Notes under the pieces: generated by a model
What the model saw: only the letters and a program-made list of their open reading frames with translations
What the model was told of the DNA's origin: nothing
Databases searched by the model: none
Shown here: in pieces, positions 30,875-42,382 of the stretch
How the letters are laid out: every line of letters begins with the position of its first letter
Numbering within the stretch: the stretch's first letter is position 1
DNA from: Hofstenia miamia
Lineage: Eukaryota > Xenacoelomorpha > Acoela
Reading direction: 5' to 3'
Assembly (NCBI GenBank): GCA_004352715.1
Contig: SCFE01000116.1
Coordinates: 555,976-619,975 of the forward strand
DNA: 64,000 bases
Position numbers and translations under genes: made by a program

Positions 30875-31040
30875 TTGTTTTCACCTTTTCTGAAATTACT
30901 ATAAATAGATATGAAACCTTGTAAGCAATTGATAAAGAATTTTATTCAGAATTCTTAATTTGTTCTGTTAATATGGTTTGATTATTTATTATGATGTCAA
31001 GCTAAATGAGTTAAGATAGGTGTTTCTTCTCAGAACACAA
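30875..31040 (+). repeat. LTR-like segment A with TATA box
   Basis: It contains ACTATAAATAGA at 30898-30909, followed by TTGTAAGCAATTG, CAGAATTCTTA and TTTGATTATT. The same ordered blocks occur at 38924-39010. Its position upstream of gag/protease remnants fits a 5' LTR of gypsy-type element A. The exact ends were not determined. Confidence 0.5.
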
Positions 31041-31420
31041 GGAATTCTTTTTTTATTAAAAGAAACATTCAGTGGAACAATCTGCACACTGCAACAAGAT
31101 CTATAAGTAAGAGTGGAAGTTAAGCAACAGGACAACTACATGAAAAACAAACTAGTCAACAAAGAGAGTTGCCTAAACCCAAGCAAGTGCACTCTGACAA
31201 GATCCCAGAATCATGATCAAGAAGGAGTACCACTATGAACCAAAGAAAAATATGACAAAAGGAAAAAAAGGCAGTGCAAAGAAGCAGCATCCAGGGTAGT
31301 AACCCCTAGAGCAACACGATAATCACCATAATCCGGTGAAAATTCATCCCCCGACATGGAACTACAGTCCCTACACTCACCCCCAGAGATGAACCCAACA
31401 GCAATACTGCCTGTTAGAGG

Positions 31421-31657
31421 ATGTTACATGATAGCACCAACAATACTAAAGCTGTGCCAACCGCTTTCATTAAGGTCAAACCATCATTTTCAGAAAATTT
31501 ACAGAAACCAATCAACCTAAACAAAATACATTGTCATTGTAGTGGTCAACATGGTCACATAAAAACCAATTGCAAGGCCACCATACACATTATTGCAAAT
31601 AATGAGTGCTGTTACACAGACAATAGTCATATCTACAAATCTGACTCAGAATCCTAG
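31421..31657 (+). pseudogene. gag C-terminal remnant with imperfect zinc knuckle
   Basis: 78 codons containing KIHCHCSGQHGHIKTNCK, a CCHC-type nucleocapsid knuckle. The second Cys of C..C....H....C is displaced (CHCS). The frame ends shortly after at a TAG, and upstream gag is not open. Confidence 0.6.
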
Positions 31658-31719
31658 GAGGATTTAAATTATTAAGAGCATGCCTCCCAGCTGAGCAAGA
31701 ACAATACTAGTAACCAACT

Positions 31720-32107
31720 TAGATAAAAATATAATACCTTTTGCTATTAACAGCATAATCATGCAAGCCACCATTGACACAAGAGCCTCTGAATCCATCA
31801 TTGCTGACACCTGCACAAAAGAAATCAGCATAAACCATAATATGATATTACATCTCACTACCACCATCTAATCAATGCCTTAGGTGACTACCTTGATAAA
31901 ATGGGGTTAATAAAAAATCTAAAATTTACCATTTCAAATAATATATTTACTCATGACGTTTTCATAGTTGATACAACCAACCATGCATTACCTTACAAGG
32001 TAATACTCAGCAAAGACTTCCTTGAAAAATACCAATGTATTATCAACTTCATAAATAAAATGTTATCAATTGATCCAAATAACAAAGGTATTACCACTCA
32101 CCTTTAA
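31720..32107 (+). pseudogene. retroelement aspartic protease remnant
   Basis: It reads INSIIMQATIDTRASESIIA, where the active-site triplet context DTGAS is altered to DTRAS. After a frame break, 31901-32107 reads NIFTHDVFIVDTTNHALPYK and VILSKDFLEKYQCIINF, the C-terminal ILG.DFL segment with Gly to Ser. The protease is therefore mutated at two conserved places. Confidence 0.75.
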
Positions 32108-32116
32108 ATAATCAAT

Positions 32117-33078
32117 TTGGGAACTATAACTCTGCAACCAATAGAAACAACAACAATTGAACCCTTTAGCTGGCATTTAATCACACTCACCACAAATGAA
32201 CTAATGTCAACCAATATTGTCATCAACAGCCAGCATGGCTTCAATGCTAAGAAAGTCATTATCTTAGCATCCATACTTCAGTGTAAAAATAACACTATCA
32301 CAACAGCCATTTTAAGTAAAAGCAATAAGCTAATAAAAATTACGCCTGATAATATAATAATATCCACAACTTCATTAATAACAGTAGTACATAAAAAAGC
32401 CAAACCTGTGCTTTCACTAGACATCTTAGACAATTCATCAACAAATCAACCTATCCTAGAAATAACAACAACCTCGCACTGTCATTTAACCAACACTAAG
32501 ATTGACTCACTCAATGCCATTCTACAGACACATCAGTCTGTATTAAATTTTAACATGATTAGTGTAGGAAAGACTATTGGTGAAAGACACTGTATTAATA
32601 CCATAAACAACTTTCCCATTCACCAACCAGTTCATCCAGTGTCAGAGCACTTAAAACAGGAATATTCTAAGATAATTACTGAATTACTCAATAATGGAAT
32701 TATCCAACCACCTAAAAGCCCATATGCCTCACCTACTGTCTTCATAAAACAAAAAGACAAATATCACTTATGCATTGACTTCAGGAAGTTGAATAAAATC
32801 GCAAAAATTTTATTCAAATTTTATACACATCCTGTCAGAATTCTTTGGTCACAACACTGGACCTCTGCAATGCATACTGGCAGGTGCCAATGTGTAAAAC
32901 TGACATCATAAAAACAGCCTTCATAACACCATATGGCCTGTTTGAAACACTTTACATGATACCACAAGACCAACAGAGGACAAAGTCCCCTTTCCTTTTA
33001 TTTCACAGTCAGCATACAACAGCCTGCCAGATATCAACGCTGATTGACAAGGACACCTGCAGCTACTGGTCTGCTTAA
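32117..33078 (+). pseudogene. gypsy-type reverse transcriptase, truncated before motif C
   Basis: Frame 32117-32911 carries the pre-RT region and fingers: HPVSEHLKQEYSKIITELLN, NGIIQPPKSPYASP, VFIKQKDKYHLCIDFRKLNK. A frame shift leads to 32845-33078 with VTTLDLCNAYWQVPMCKTD (motif A, LDL.NAYWQ) and KTAFITPYGLFETLYMI (motif B region). The text then ends. No YVDD box or RNase H follows before the integrase. Confidence 0.82.
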
Positions 33079-33185
33079 AGGAAGAAATTACTGAACAATA
33101 GATAATTAACCATCAAACCACCAGTATACAATTAAAACAAATCATTGATAAACTTAATAATCCACAAATAAGTACTACAACACAT

Positions 33186-34330
33186 ATAACTGGAAATTAG
33201 CACCAAATGTTTTCCTCTTTGTTGCTGACAAACATCAGAACCATATCACACTGCCTGAAAATTATAAGAATGATATAGCCAGAAAACTTCATGAACAAGG
33301 CCACATTGGTATTATGCAAACAGAGCATACTCTCAATACCCAGTTCATATGCATAGGCATTAGATCCATCATCTCTGATGGTATTGATAAATGCACAACA
33401 TGCATTCTCACAAACACAGCCCACTTCCCACAAAAGCATGCTGCACTTAAAAAAACTAACTTCATCTGGACCAAATGATGTTGTCCATATTGACATAGAA
33501 CACTTATCTAAGGCCAACAAGGGATACTAACATGTCCTAGTGATAGTAGACAACTTCACTAAATATGCACAAATGATCCCCATTACCAATCACACTGCAC
33601 TTACAGTTGCCACAGCTATACTCTACAGATGCATCCTTCACTTTTCCCCAATGACCACACTTACTACAGACTGCAGCACACAGTTCAAAGTATCCTTAAC
33701 TTAAGAAATGCTTAAACAGCTTGAAATAGTACATAAACATGCTGTCTCATATCACCAACAAAGCAACAGTGTTGTTGAATGTTTAAATAAAACACTCATT
33801 AAGCTTATCCAAAGCACAACATCAAGTATTAGTGGTAAATAAATGGCACTACATATTACCACACATTGAGTATTTTTACAACACATCACTCCATTCAAAA
33901 ACTTACCTCACACCATTTAAAGCTACATATAGCCATGAAGCTCCAACATTGTTTACCATGATGTATAACTGCTACCAACCTGTTGCCAACAATGACTACA
34001 TCAAGAATCTCACCTCAAATGTTCAAGAAATTCATAAAACCATCTGCACATTCAATAAGAAAAGCTCTGTATGCCAAAGCCACGATTACAACAAAACATT
34101 GCATGGATAGCCACACCAACTAGGTGACAAGGTCTACTCATTTACAGTAGTGCAAACATCCAACAGTAAACAAACTCACAAACTAGCTACAATCTGGTCA
34201 AGGCCACATACTATTACAAAAGTATTATCATGCAAAAATTATTTCTTAGATAACTGAACAACTTGTAATTTCCAATCACTACAAAAAACAATAAAGGACA
34301 TTGAACAGACAAAAATCAACAACAAACAGA
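33186..34330 (+). pseudogene. gypsy-type integrase, frameshifted
   Basis: HHCC zinc-binding region: KLHEQGHIGIMQTEH, then DKCTTC (33225-33410). Catalytic core in the next frame: VHIDIEHLSKANKGY, VLVIVDNFTKYAQMIPI (first Asp in HID), TTDCSTQF (second Asp), SNSVVECLNKTLI (Glu). C-terminal part 33832-34110 and beyond: HQLGDKVYSFTVVQTSN and ATIWSRPHTITKVL. Several stops are present. All three DDE positions are recognisable, although the protein is broken. Confidence 0.82.
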
Positions 34331-34560
34331 AATTTTAGGTTGTCATAAATGATAATGACATATACACCAAAATGCCTGAGCTAGATGGCGTCTGTGAGGA
34401 CTTGTTTGATGAGCCTCTGCAACACACCAACATTCCAACTTCACCAAGATGAATTTTACCTAAATGTAAGGCATGCCCAAATGTTATAGCAAATCCCACC
34501 AATCAGGATTTTAACCTTACATACTTATTTAGTTCTGATCTCAATGAAGAGAACAACACT

Positions 34561-34899
34561 TCACCAATCTGGCAGTGATACTGAAAATCCTCACCCTTCC
34601 AGTCACCAGCATCAAGTTAAAAAACCACATTAAATTAGGTGTCCACCCTTGCATCCTCCACACAAGTTGGATGCTGGAGGACACAACTCACCAGGTTTGG
34701 AAGCAATAGCCCAAACACACATGACAAACATACCTGTTGGTGTAGAGAACCTGTCTTCCTACCTTGGGTACAAATATGGGAGCAAAGGCATTTTGAGCAG
34801 CCACTCAACCTCACCAAGTTCCTGTCACTGGTACAACTCTGGCAGACAATTCACTGAGGGGTCCAAAATGGGCATTGATCATTCTCTTAAATGTACTTG
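34561..34899. other. spacer between gypsy-type elements A and B
   Basis: Open frames here (34639-34857 +, 34635-34817 -) have no recognised domain. The base composition is slightly GC-richer than average and resembles retroelement coding remnants, but nothing can be assigned. Confidence 0.45.
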
Positions 34900-34959
34900 A
34901 ACAATGGATCCTACTATACATGAAGAAAGTATCTTACAAACTATTGTGAATTATGTATA

Positions 34960-35983
34960 GATTTCCCAAAGCTGAATGAGGTGACAAAGAAGGATTCATA
35001 CCCCCTTCCACATATAGAGTATATGCTATATGAGGCAAGCAAATACAAATATTTGAATCAATAGATTTATGCAAGGCATACTGGCAGGTGAGGATTGAAG
35101 AGGATGATATAGAAAAACAGCATTCATAACACTGTGCAGATTATATGAATGGATATATATGGCTTTTGGATTCTGGGAAGAGTGATCAAGAAAGGCAGGA
35201 TATGCATGAAAGAGAATGCAAGGGATATGATCCAGAAGATAGAAAAGCTGAACAACAAAAAGGACATACAGAGGATAATGGGATTTTTCAATTACTATGG
35301 AACATTTATCCAGAAAGATGACCAGACTCATGAGGAAATCAGTACCATTTGTATGGACTTGGCAGGAACAAGAGGAGCTCAACAATATTAAAGAAGAATT
35401 AGTGAAATTACCATCACTAAATATGCCAGACTACAAGGGGAAATTTATTTTGGATTATCATGCAAGCAAAGTTGCTATCAGAGTAAAGTTAGGACAGCTA
35501 AAAAACAGAAAAAAGATTCCAGTGCAATTTTTCAGCCATAAACTGAAAGCAAGCAAAGAGAACTATGGGTCAACAAAGCTGGAAATGTTGGCACTCATTG
35601 AGAGCATCAGAAAATTCAGACAATTTCTAATTGGTCAAGAATTCAGAGTATGCACAGATGATAGTGGATTAGCCTGACTAAAAAAAATTTCTGGAGACAA
35701 GTCAGGGATAGTATTGGGATGGATCAAATACTTAAAGGAATTTACTTTCACAAATGAACACTGCAAAGGTGCACTACACAACAAAGCAGATTTTTGGACA
35801 TCATTACCTGAATATCAATGGGCCATGGCAAAAGTGGATGAAGAAAAGAAACAGTTCCAATTTTTACCACATACAGAATACAAAGGATTACCTGAGATAA
35901 ACATGGGCAAAAAGGGGCAAGCAGTTTTACAAATAATGATGAAGGAAGAGATATCTGAACAAGAAATAGTAGAGAAACAGTGA
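34960..35983 (+). pseudogene. gypsy-type reverse transcriptase end and RNase H
   Basis: Fragments of motif A (YARHTGR-like, decayed) lead to RIMGFFNYYGTFIQK (thumb, the FLG...YY..F block). RNase H in 35297-35983: GKFILDYHASKVAIRVKLGQ, PVQFFSHKLKASKENYGST, KLEMLALIESIRKFRQFLIG, FRVCTDDSGLA, then after a stop GWIKYLKEFTFTNEHCKGAL and NKADFWTSLP. The family's DASD is altered (LDYHAS), and the terminal NxxAD block is kept. A TGA at about 35675 interrupts the domain. Confidence 0.83.
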
Positions 35984-36069
35984 GATGAGGTAATACTCAA
36001 TGAGATCATCAAGAAGATGAGAGAACTGCAAACAATACTATCAAAACTGACAGCAAGCTACTACCAACC

Positions 36070-37198
36070 CTACAAATGAAAGCTTAATAAAAATGGGCTG
36101 CTATACATCAAGGCACAAAATAATAGAATTGTGATCCCAATGAAAAACACAAAAGTGGAAATAATATCCAAAATAGTAATGAGGAAATGGATCTTAAAAT
36201 TTGGCCCAATGGAGATGATAATAACCAACAAAGGACCACAATTTGAGAATGGACTTTTCCAGGAGATGGTGAAACTACTAGAGATAGTTAGCAAGCAAAC
36301 AACAGCATACTATCTGCAGGTGAATGGAGCCATAGAGAGATTAAATCAAACATTAATCAAACTGATAAGAGTGGCAACATTGAGAATAGGCAGAAGCAAA
36401 TAGAGAAAAGTGATCAAAATGGTGGAGCATTTTTATAACAATGTACTTCAAAGCAATGTTTGGCAGGGAAGCCACCACACCCATGTCAATGCAATATTTC
36501 AACTACAGTGATACGATGGGCAATAAATATGTGAATAGCTTAAAAGCCAAATTACAGCAATACACAAGACAATGTGTCACAATATAAAGAAGTCAGCTGT
36601 CAGACAACAATGCAATTATAGTAGAAAAATTTATGGTCATGCACACAAAGTAGGGGATAAGGTATATGCATTCACACTGATAAAACTCACTGACACAAAG
36701 CAAGTCTGGAAACTGAAAACAGTTTGGTCTTGGCCTTACACAATTACACAGACACTACCAAATAATGAGTATATGTTAGATAATGACAGGCTAATACATT
36801 TTCAAAATTTGAAGAGAGCAATGGCAGATATCAAAGAAATGAAGATAGATGAGAATGCTGAATTTAAAATAAGCCAAGTTAATGGCAATGATATAGTATC
36901 TAATTTGAATGATTTAGATAGCCTACCTGAGGAGAATTTTGATGAAGAATTCCCAGCAGATATCAGAGATGAAAATTTAGGTGCAAGAGTACTGCCTCAA
37001 AAGGTAGCAAGAGATAAATATATTTGTGACCCTGAAATATGGGATTTAAACTTACTAACTGAATTTAGGCAAATAGAGGAAAATGATGGACCAACTATTG
37101 AGGAAGAGAGTGTGATGCAATCAGAGACCAGAGGAACTCTCAACAACAAACAGGAGAAGGAGAGTGAGAAGAAGTTCTTAAACTGGATGTTGATTTGA
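36070..37198 (+). pseudogene. gypsy-type integrase, N-terminal half deleted
   Basis: LNKNGLLYIKAQNNRIVIP runs directly into NTKVEIISKIVMRKWILKFG, MIITNKGPQFENGLFQEMVK and VNGAIERLNQTLIKLI. The zinc-binding HHCC region and first catalytic Asp are missing, and the second Asp is Asn (TNKGPQFE). Only the Glu (AIERLNQ) remains. The C-terminal domain (36572-37198) is open: HKVGDKVYAFTLIKLTDTKQ, TVWSWPYTITQTL. An acidic tail (FDEEFPADIRDENLG) follows and ends at 37198. Confidence 0.82.
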
Positions 37199-37739
37199 GG
37201 GTGTAAGGGATGAGAACAAAGAACTGACTAATAGATGGCATAGAGTGAGAAGGCATCCAAGTAGTCCCCAATGCCAATTCAAGGGCAGGGTGACCAACAG
37301 ACATCAAGCATCTCCTACCAGGGATTGCAACACTGATTCCTGAGTATGTAGAAAACTGGTGAAAAGCAGCACAACCTTCCTTCCAGAAGTCCACAATGCT
37401 GATTCAAGGTTAGTGTGACAGACAGAGTTCCAGGAGTGTAAGTGGGGGAAGAAACATAGTGATACAAAAGTGATTCAAGCCTTATGTTATGACTACAGAA
37501 CCCACAACTGGCCAAGTGTTGACAGAGTCAACTGCAAACCTATTCAAGGGTGAATCAGTAGAGACCATCAGCACAGGTTCAGAGCCCATGGACTATGAAC
37601 CAATCACCAGTAGGATGCATTATGGATGACCCAGCTACACACCTCCTCAGAAACCATCTCAGAGCAAACAATATGATCAAAAGAAAGAGAAAAACAAATG
37701 TCTAAAATTGATGGGAAACACTACATCCTTATATTATGG

Positions 37740-38747
37740 GAACTATGAAAATGAGAGATCATGCATTCAAAAAACTATCACCAGAGATAAAAGCTCATAT
37801 ATGGAAAACAGTAAAAATAGAAGGCAGAAATCTACTTGATGCTAACAACAGACCTATGGTGAACATCATAATTAGCTATCCAAGAGACATTAATGAAATG
37901 CTTTAAAGACATTACATGCATAGCACAGTGCATGTAACATTCAACAAAGATTTTACACTGGAGACAGCACAAAGCATTATGGCATACATTGATCAGGTAG
38001 CAGAAATTCCAGAGGTCAACATCAATAAACATAACTTGACAATTATACACGTATTAAAGGAAAAGAAGTACAATAAAAATCTTGAAAAACAATTGGATCA
38101 GACATTAAGAATGGCAAAAGTGCAGAAGTTATATGTTGTAATTATCATAAAATCAACACTTGAAGAAATTCCCAAACACCTGTTTAATACCTGCATGCAA
38201 GTACCAAATGTATTCTTATGGAAAAAGGAACCAACCAATATAGCAATCTCAGAACTAATCCATTCCAACTTGCAGCTAGACTACCAAGCACAAGTTTTTA
38301 GGATCATGGTTGACCCCTGTATAGTGATAGACCTATATAAGCAAGTGAAAACAGTTGAGATCATGATGGAGGATGAAGGGGTCAAAAAAGCTAATAAACT
38401 CTTTATCAAGTGCAGTTTAATGCAGTGTCAGAAGCATTTGAAACAAATCAAAAAAATCTTTGAGAATATGAAACTATTGAAGAAAACAAGAAGAATGGCC
38501 AGTGATAAAAATAGAAGCACCATCATGAAAATTTCACAAAATGATAGGGGTAGCCCTAGCAGAAGTGAATTGCACATACCATTTAAACACTAGAAAAGAT
38601 TTCAGAAGCCTACAATTTGAAGAAAAGAATGCCCTGGAAATATGCTACAGGACAACCATGTGGCATCATCTAAAACAAACTAAGCTGCTAAAGAAAATAG
38701 TCAGTAAAGAAGAACTAAGATTGAACTTAAATGTGATAAAAAAATAA
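37740..38747 (+). CDS. third ORF of gypsy-type element B, function unknown
   Basis: Main frame 37916-38593 (225 codons). It is extended upstream by related sequence in another frame (DHAFKKLSPEIKAHIWKT near 37755) and downstream by 38541-38747 (NALEICYRTTMWHHLKQTKL). Sequence highlights are VHVTFNKDFTLETAQSIMAY, QKLYVVIIIKSTLEEIPKHL and LQLDYQAQVFRIMVDPCIVI. No transmembrane segment, signal peptide or zinc motif is visible, so it does not look like a typical envelope protein. A diverged counterpart is at 40640-41150 (YLKIHFTKAWSKPELALLLK), so this ORF is a repeated feature of the family here. Confidence 0.5.
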
Positions 38748-38859
38748 ATCATAAAAATTAATTATCATCTTAGATTAGTTTTGTATTATGACACTAAGCA
38801 TTATCAGTGAAAAAGATTATAATTAGTATTTGCTGATTCTACTAATTTGGCAAAACAAA

Positions 38860-39060
38860 GAGGTGAATTCACTTCCATTATTTTAAGCCATCTTGGCAGA
38901 AAAAATATTTGAAATTTGGATTAACTATAAATAGAGCAAAATTCATTGTAACAATTGTTAAAAAAAATTCTTCAGAATTCTTATCTTTAGTTTGATTACA
39001 TTTTGATTATTAACTACAATGTTCATCTAAACCATCAGTGTTCAGTAGTGGTGAGGATCC
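38860..39060 (+). repeat. LTR-like segment B with TATA box
   Basis: It contains ACTATAAATAGAG at 38924-38936, then TTGTAACAATTGTTAAA, TTCAGAATTCTTA and TTTTGATTATTAA, in the same order as LTR-like segment A (30898-31010). It is followed by GTGGTGAGGATCCCA, which could be a primer-binding region (not verified). It lies after the third ORF of element B, as expected for a 3' LTR or for the 5' LTR of the following remnant. Confidence 0.5.
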
Positions 39061-39821
39061 CATAACAGGAATGATTCAAGGTTCCTTGTTTCAAGCCATG
39101 AACCTGCACTTAAGTTAGGAATATGATTATTAGCTTTTTTTCTATTTAGCTAACTAAGTCAAATGCAGGATTTTATATTTGCAAATATATAGTACACTGT
39201 ATAAATTGAAACTAAGTTGAGTTGTGTCAAGCCTTGAGTAAGCACTGAGCTAGGATAGGGTAAAAATAAGTTACTTCACTAAACTGAGAGTTGGAACTCA
39301 TTCAATGGAAATGCAGAAGAGTTGTTGTTACTTGATTTGGAGATCAGCTTTGGGCAGATGCCCAACCATTAACAGCTGGCAAGGATGCTGCAAAGCTTCA
39401 TCACCTAAATAGTCTTTGCTATGTCATCTGTTAATCATAGTTATTGGAGTTTAATGATATAGAAGCTAAGCAGTTTAAGATTAGTACATCTCTACCCACT
39501 AGTATACCATACTGATTATAATACAATAACACAGAAGTTGGATATCAAAGCCTGGTAGAGGATGCTACAATATCAGACATAACACAATCTCATTTAATAG
39601 GAGCTGAAATCTATGAACTCAAAATAAGCATGGGCAACCTGTTTATCCTTCACCCAAAAAACTTTGTGATATTAGACCTTGATAATTACACAATATCAAC
39701 TGCCACTACATTGCCTCATTATCAACAAATGTCTAGCTATTGACATCTTACTTCAAACACAGTCTCAAAAAGTACTAGCCTGTGAACCTGCACCACCTAC
39801 TATCACAGATATCCACATTAG

Positions 39822-39932
39822 TTGTACAACAACCTCACCACTACATTAAAATATTGAAAAGATGGAACAAATCAAATTCCAATTAAGATTCTTGAACAGT
39901 CCCTCCAGTCACCACAACAATTGCAAATTAAT
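39822..39932. repeat. 111-bp direct repeat, copy 1
   Basis: Starts TTGTACAACAACCTCACC and ends TTGCAAATTAAT. It appears identical to 40401-40511, 579 bp downstream. Confidence 0.9.
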
Positions 39933-40400
39933 TAGGTAAGGAATATATCATCACTCAGCTGAATGCATTCTAACTGACATTCAACACAGCATAAGCCTGT
40001 AAGATCATACTGATTTTAGAACAGCTTTCTTCAAAGAACCATGTGCTGTGGATGTCACTGCAAAATCAGCCCTATGGGCCATAGCTATCTATCTAACCAA
40101 AGATTCAACACCATGAAAAACTAAGAAAAAGCAAATTCCACTAATTTTCAGTCATTCCTATCTCCCTAAAATTGAAGAATTGGCTTTTATATGGAACCAC
40201 ATTACTGATGTCACCATCCAGTAAGAGCACTAAGGCAACAAATATGTTTGAGAGATACTAATGCTCTGCTCTCTACCTTGCATCTCCTTTGTTGTGAACA
40301 GCACTTGACACTTGATTACATCAACAGAGCACAAAAATGCCTACTAGTTATCAAGAATGAGCTTCTCTTCAATGACTACAATCACAATTATCCTGAGTGT

Positions 40401-40511
40401 TTGTACAACAACCTCACCACTACATTAAAATATTGAAAAGATGGAACAAATCAAATTCCAATTAAGATTCTTGAACAGTCCCTCCAGTCACCACAACAAT
40501 TGCAAATTAAT
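40401..40511. repeat. 111-bp direct repeat, copy 2
   Basis: Apparently identical to 39822-39932. The sequence between the copies (39933-40400) is unique, so this is a dispersed or imperfect segmental duplication inside the retroelement remnant. Confidence 0.9.
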
Positions 40512-41160
40512 GAGGAAACTATTATGTCTACTCAAATATTGCTATCCCCAAAACATGAACAAACTATTAGAGAGAACAATACTGAAGAGTTAGGTGCCAT
40601 CATTACACCATCCAAACCAGAATAGATATACATGGAGGAAATACTTACCTTATATGAGTTATGAAAGTGACTCCTACTGATGCAACAATAGTAAATCACC
40701 AATTCCTCACATGTAAGGAAACAGACAGCATCACTTATTTGAAAATTCACTTTACCAAAGCTTGGTCAAAACCAGAACTTGCACTATTACTCAAGAATTA
40801 TTCTCAATTCATTATGGACATAGAATACATCTCAGCTAAATTAGTAATCTCCAACACTAACATTTAACACTTCTGTGATATCTACCACTCAGACTCTTTA
40901 TGGAATCACATAGTTCATGCACAAGTGAATTACTCTATTTCCTTAGGAGTCACCAAGTTGGACATCATACCCAACACTGAAATTACTATGGAGGAAACCA
41001 TCAAATCAGAAAATCACTATTGCATACCAAGTCCACTAATACACACTGCTGTTATAAATCCAGCACAGCACTCTAAACATTGGAAACCCAGTGAGTTCAC
41101 ATACCTCTTAAAGAAGATAATCAATATGTTAGCTGCTTCAGCAATCTTGTGAAAACATTA

Positions 41161-42343
41161 AATCTAGTTATATTTAAAGAAATCCATCAAAAGTTAATAC
41201 AAGAAAATGATGCCTCATGGTTATACACCAACAGCCACATTCCTCTGGAATATGTCTTTTGTAATGGAAAACCTATTGCTAAACAATATTTGAATTTTCT
41301 GTTGCAGTTCTGCTGATTTTGTTATTGTACAAAAGGTTTTGCAAGGAACCTGTCTTTTTTTGCACTGATTGTAGGTATCTTGTACTTGCATGTAGGTTAC
41401 ACATGCACCCAAGAACTCCTAGGTTTTCTCTCTCTCTCTTTTAAATTAGGGTTCTCATCCAATGTGACTCTTTCTTGTGAGATTCACTGTATTAGGTCAA
41501 CTGAGTGTGGCCACACCCTTCCTGTTACCTGATTGCCCATATTAATTTAATGCTTAAGGTGTACATTCACCCTGTTATTATCAGAATTCAGTTGATCATA
41601 TTACTGCAACATTGGTGAATCCTGCTCTGATAACAGCAGATTTCATGCCAATGTGAAAATATTTAATCTAAATTGCTAGCCCTGTTCTAGGTTATACTTT
41701 GCATTGATTTTAATCTCAAAATACATGTAGAAATGGGGGGGGTTTGGTTTAGATCTTGAAATACATCTACACATAGAAACATTGGTACATCTTTGATCCT
41801 GAAATTTAATGTTTTTGCTTTCATCATTTATACAATTTTGTAATATTTAATGTGTTTTTAATATATCTGGTTTCTTAACTCTTGTATTTTAATCAAGCCT
41901 GTATTAATATTTGTATTTTTTTTTAGAAATAATCAACTTAACACTTGACATATGGTTGATATTATAGAGCTCCTACACTTACAAAATATTAGTTTGCAAT
42001 TTTTTCAAAATTCTTAGATAGATTATCTTTATTTTTCAGGATATAACAGAGTTTATAATGAGGTTAAGCGATTTCATAGACCTTGTTTTTCATCTATAAA
42101 ATATTATTTCATAATTTTCTCAAAATTCTTGATGATCTATGTTCTAAATGCCATGCACCTGTATGAATAGTACACTATTTACAAGCATTTGTACAGGTTT
42201 GAAGGGGATCTCAACTTGGAATTTTGACTAATTTCTTGAGACCATATGTGTTTTTTTACAATTATTACATTAAGGAGCTATTAATTTTAGCATGGAATTA
42301 AAGATGTTTTCTCATGGATAATTGCTGACTCACCCCATTGTAC

Positions 42344-42382
<39 letters not shown>

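Larger units (their letters stand above)
31041..34560 (+). mobile_element. Ty3/gypsy-type LTR retroelement A, degenerate
   Basis: Plus-strand order: gag end with imperfect zinc knuckle, aspartic protease, reverse-transcriptase start, then directly integrase. The reverse-transcriptase palm/YxDD and the RNase H are missing. The PR-RT-IN order is that of the Ty3/gypsy group. Many stops and frame breaks are present. It shares its integrase C-terminal pattern with element B downstream. Confidence 0.82.
34900..38850 (+). mobile_element. Ty3/gypsy-type LTR retroelement B, degenerate
   Basis: Plus-strand order: partial reverse transcriptase, RNase H, shortened integrase, then a third ORF (37916-38747). 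It is a diverged relative of element A, with the same integrase C-terminal architecture. Its 3' side runs into an LTR-like segment at 38860-39060. Confidence 0.8.
39061..41160 (+). mobile_element. gypsy-type remnant C (third-ORF region)
   Basis: Fragments such as IHFTKAWSKPELALLLKNYS (40661-40867), SISLGVTKLDIIPNTEI and HSKHWKPSEFTYLLKKIINM (40925-41152) parallel the third ORF of element B. No protease, RT or integrase was found, so only the 3' part of an element seems to be here. It contains the 111-bp direct repeat described next. Confidence 0.55.

Noticed and set aside
37916-38593. Retroviral-type envelope gene after pol in element B
   Set aside because: No signal peptide, transmembrane segment, cleavage site or Cys pattern is visible; it is left as an unknown third ORF.
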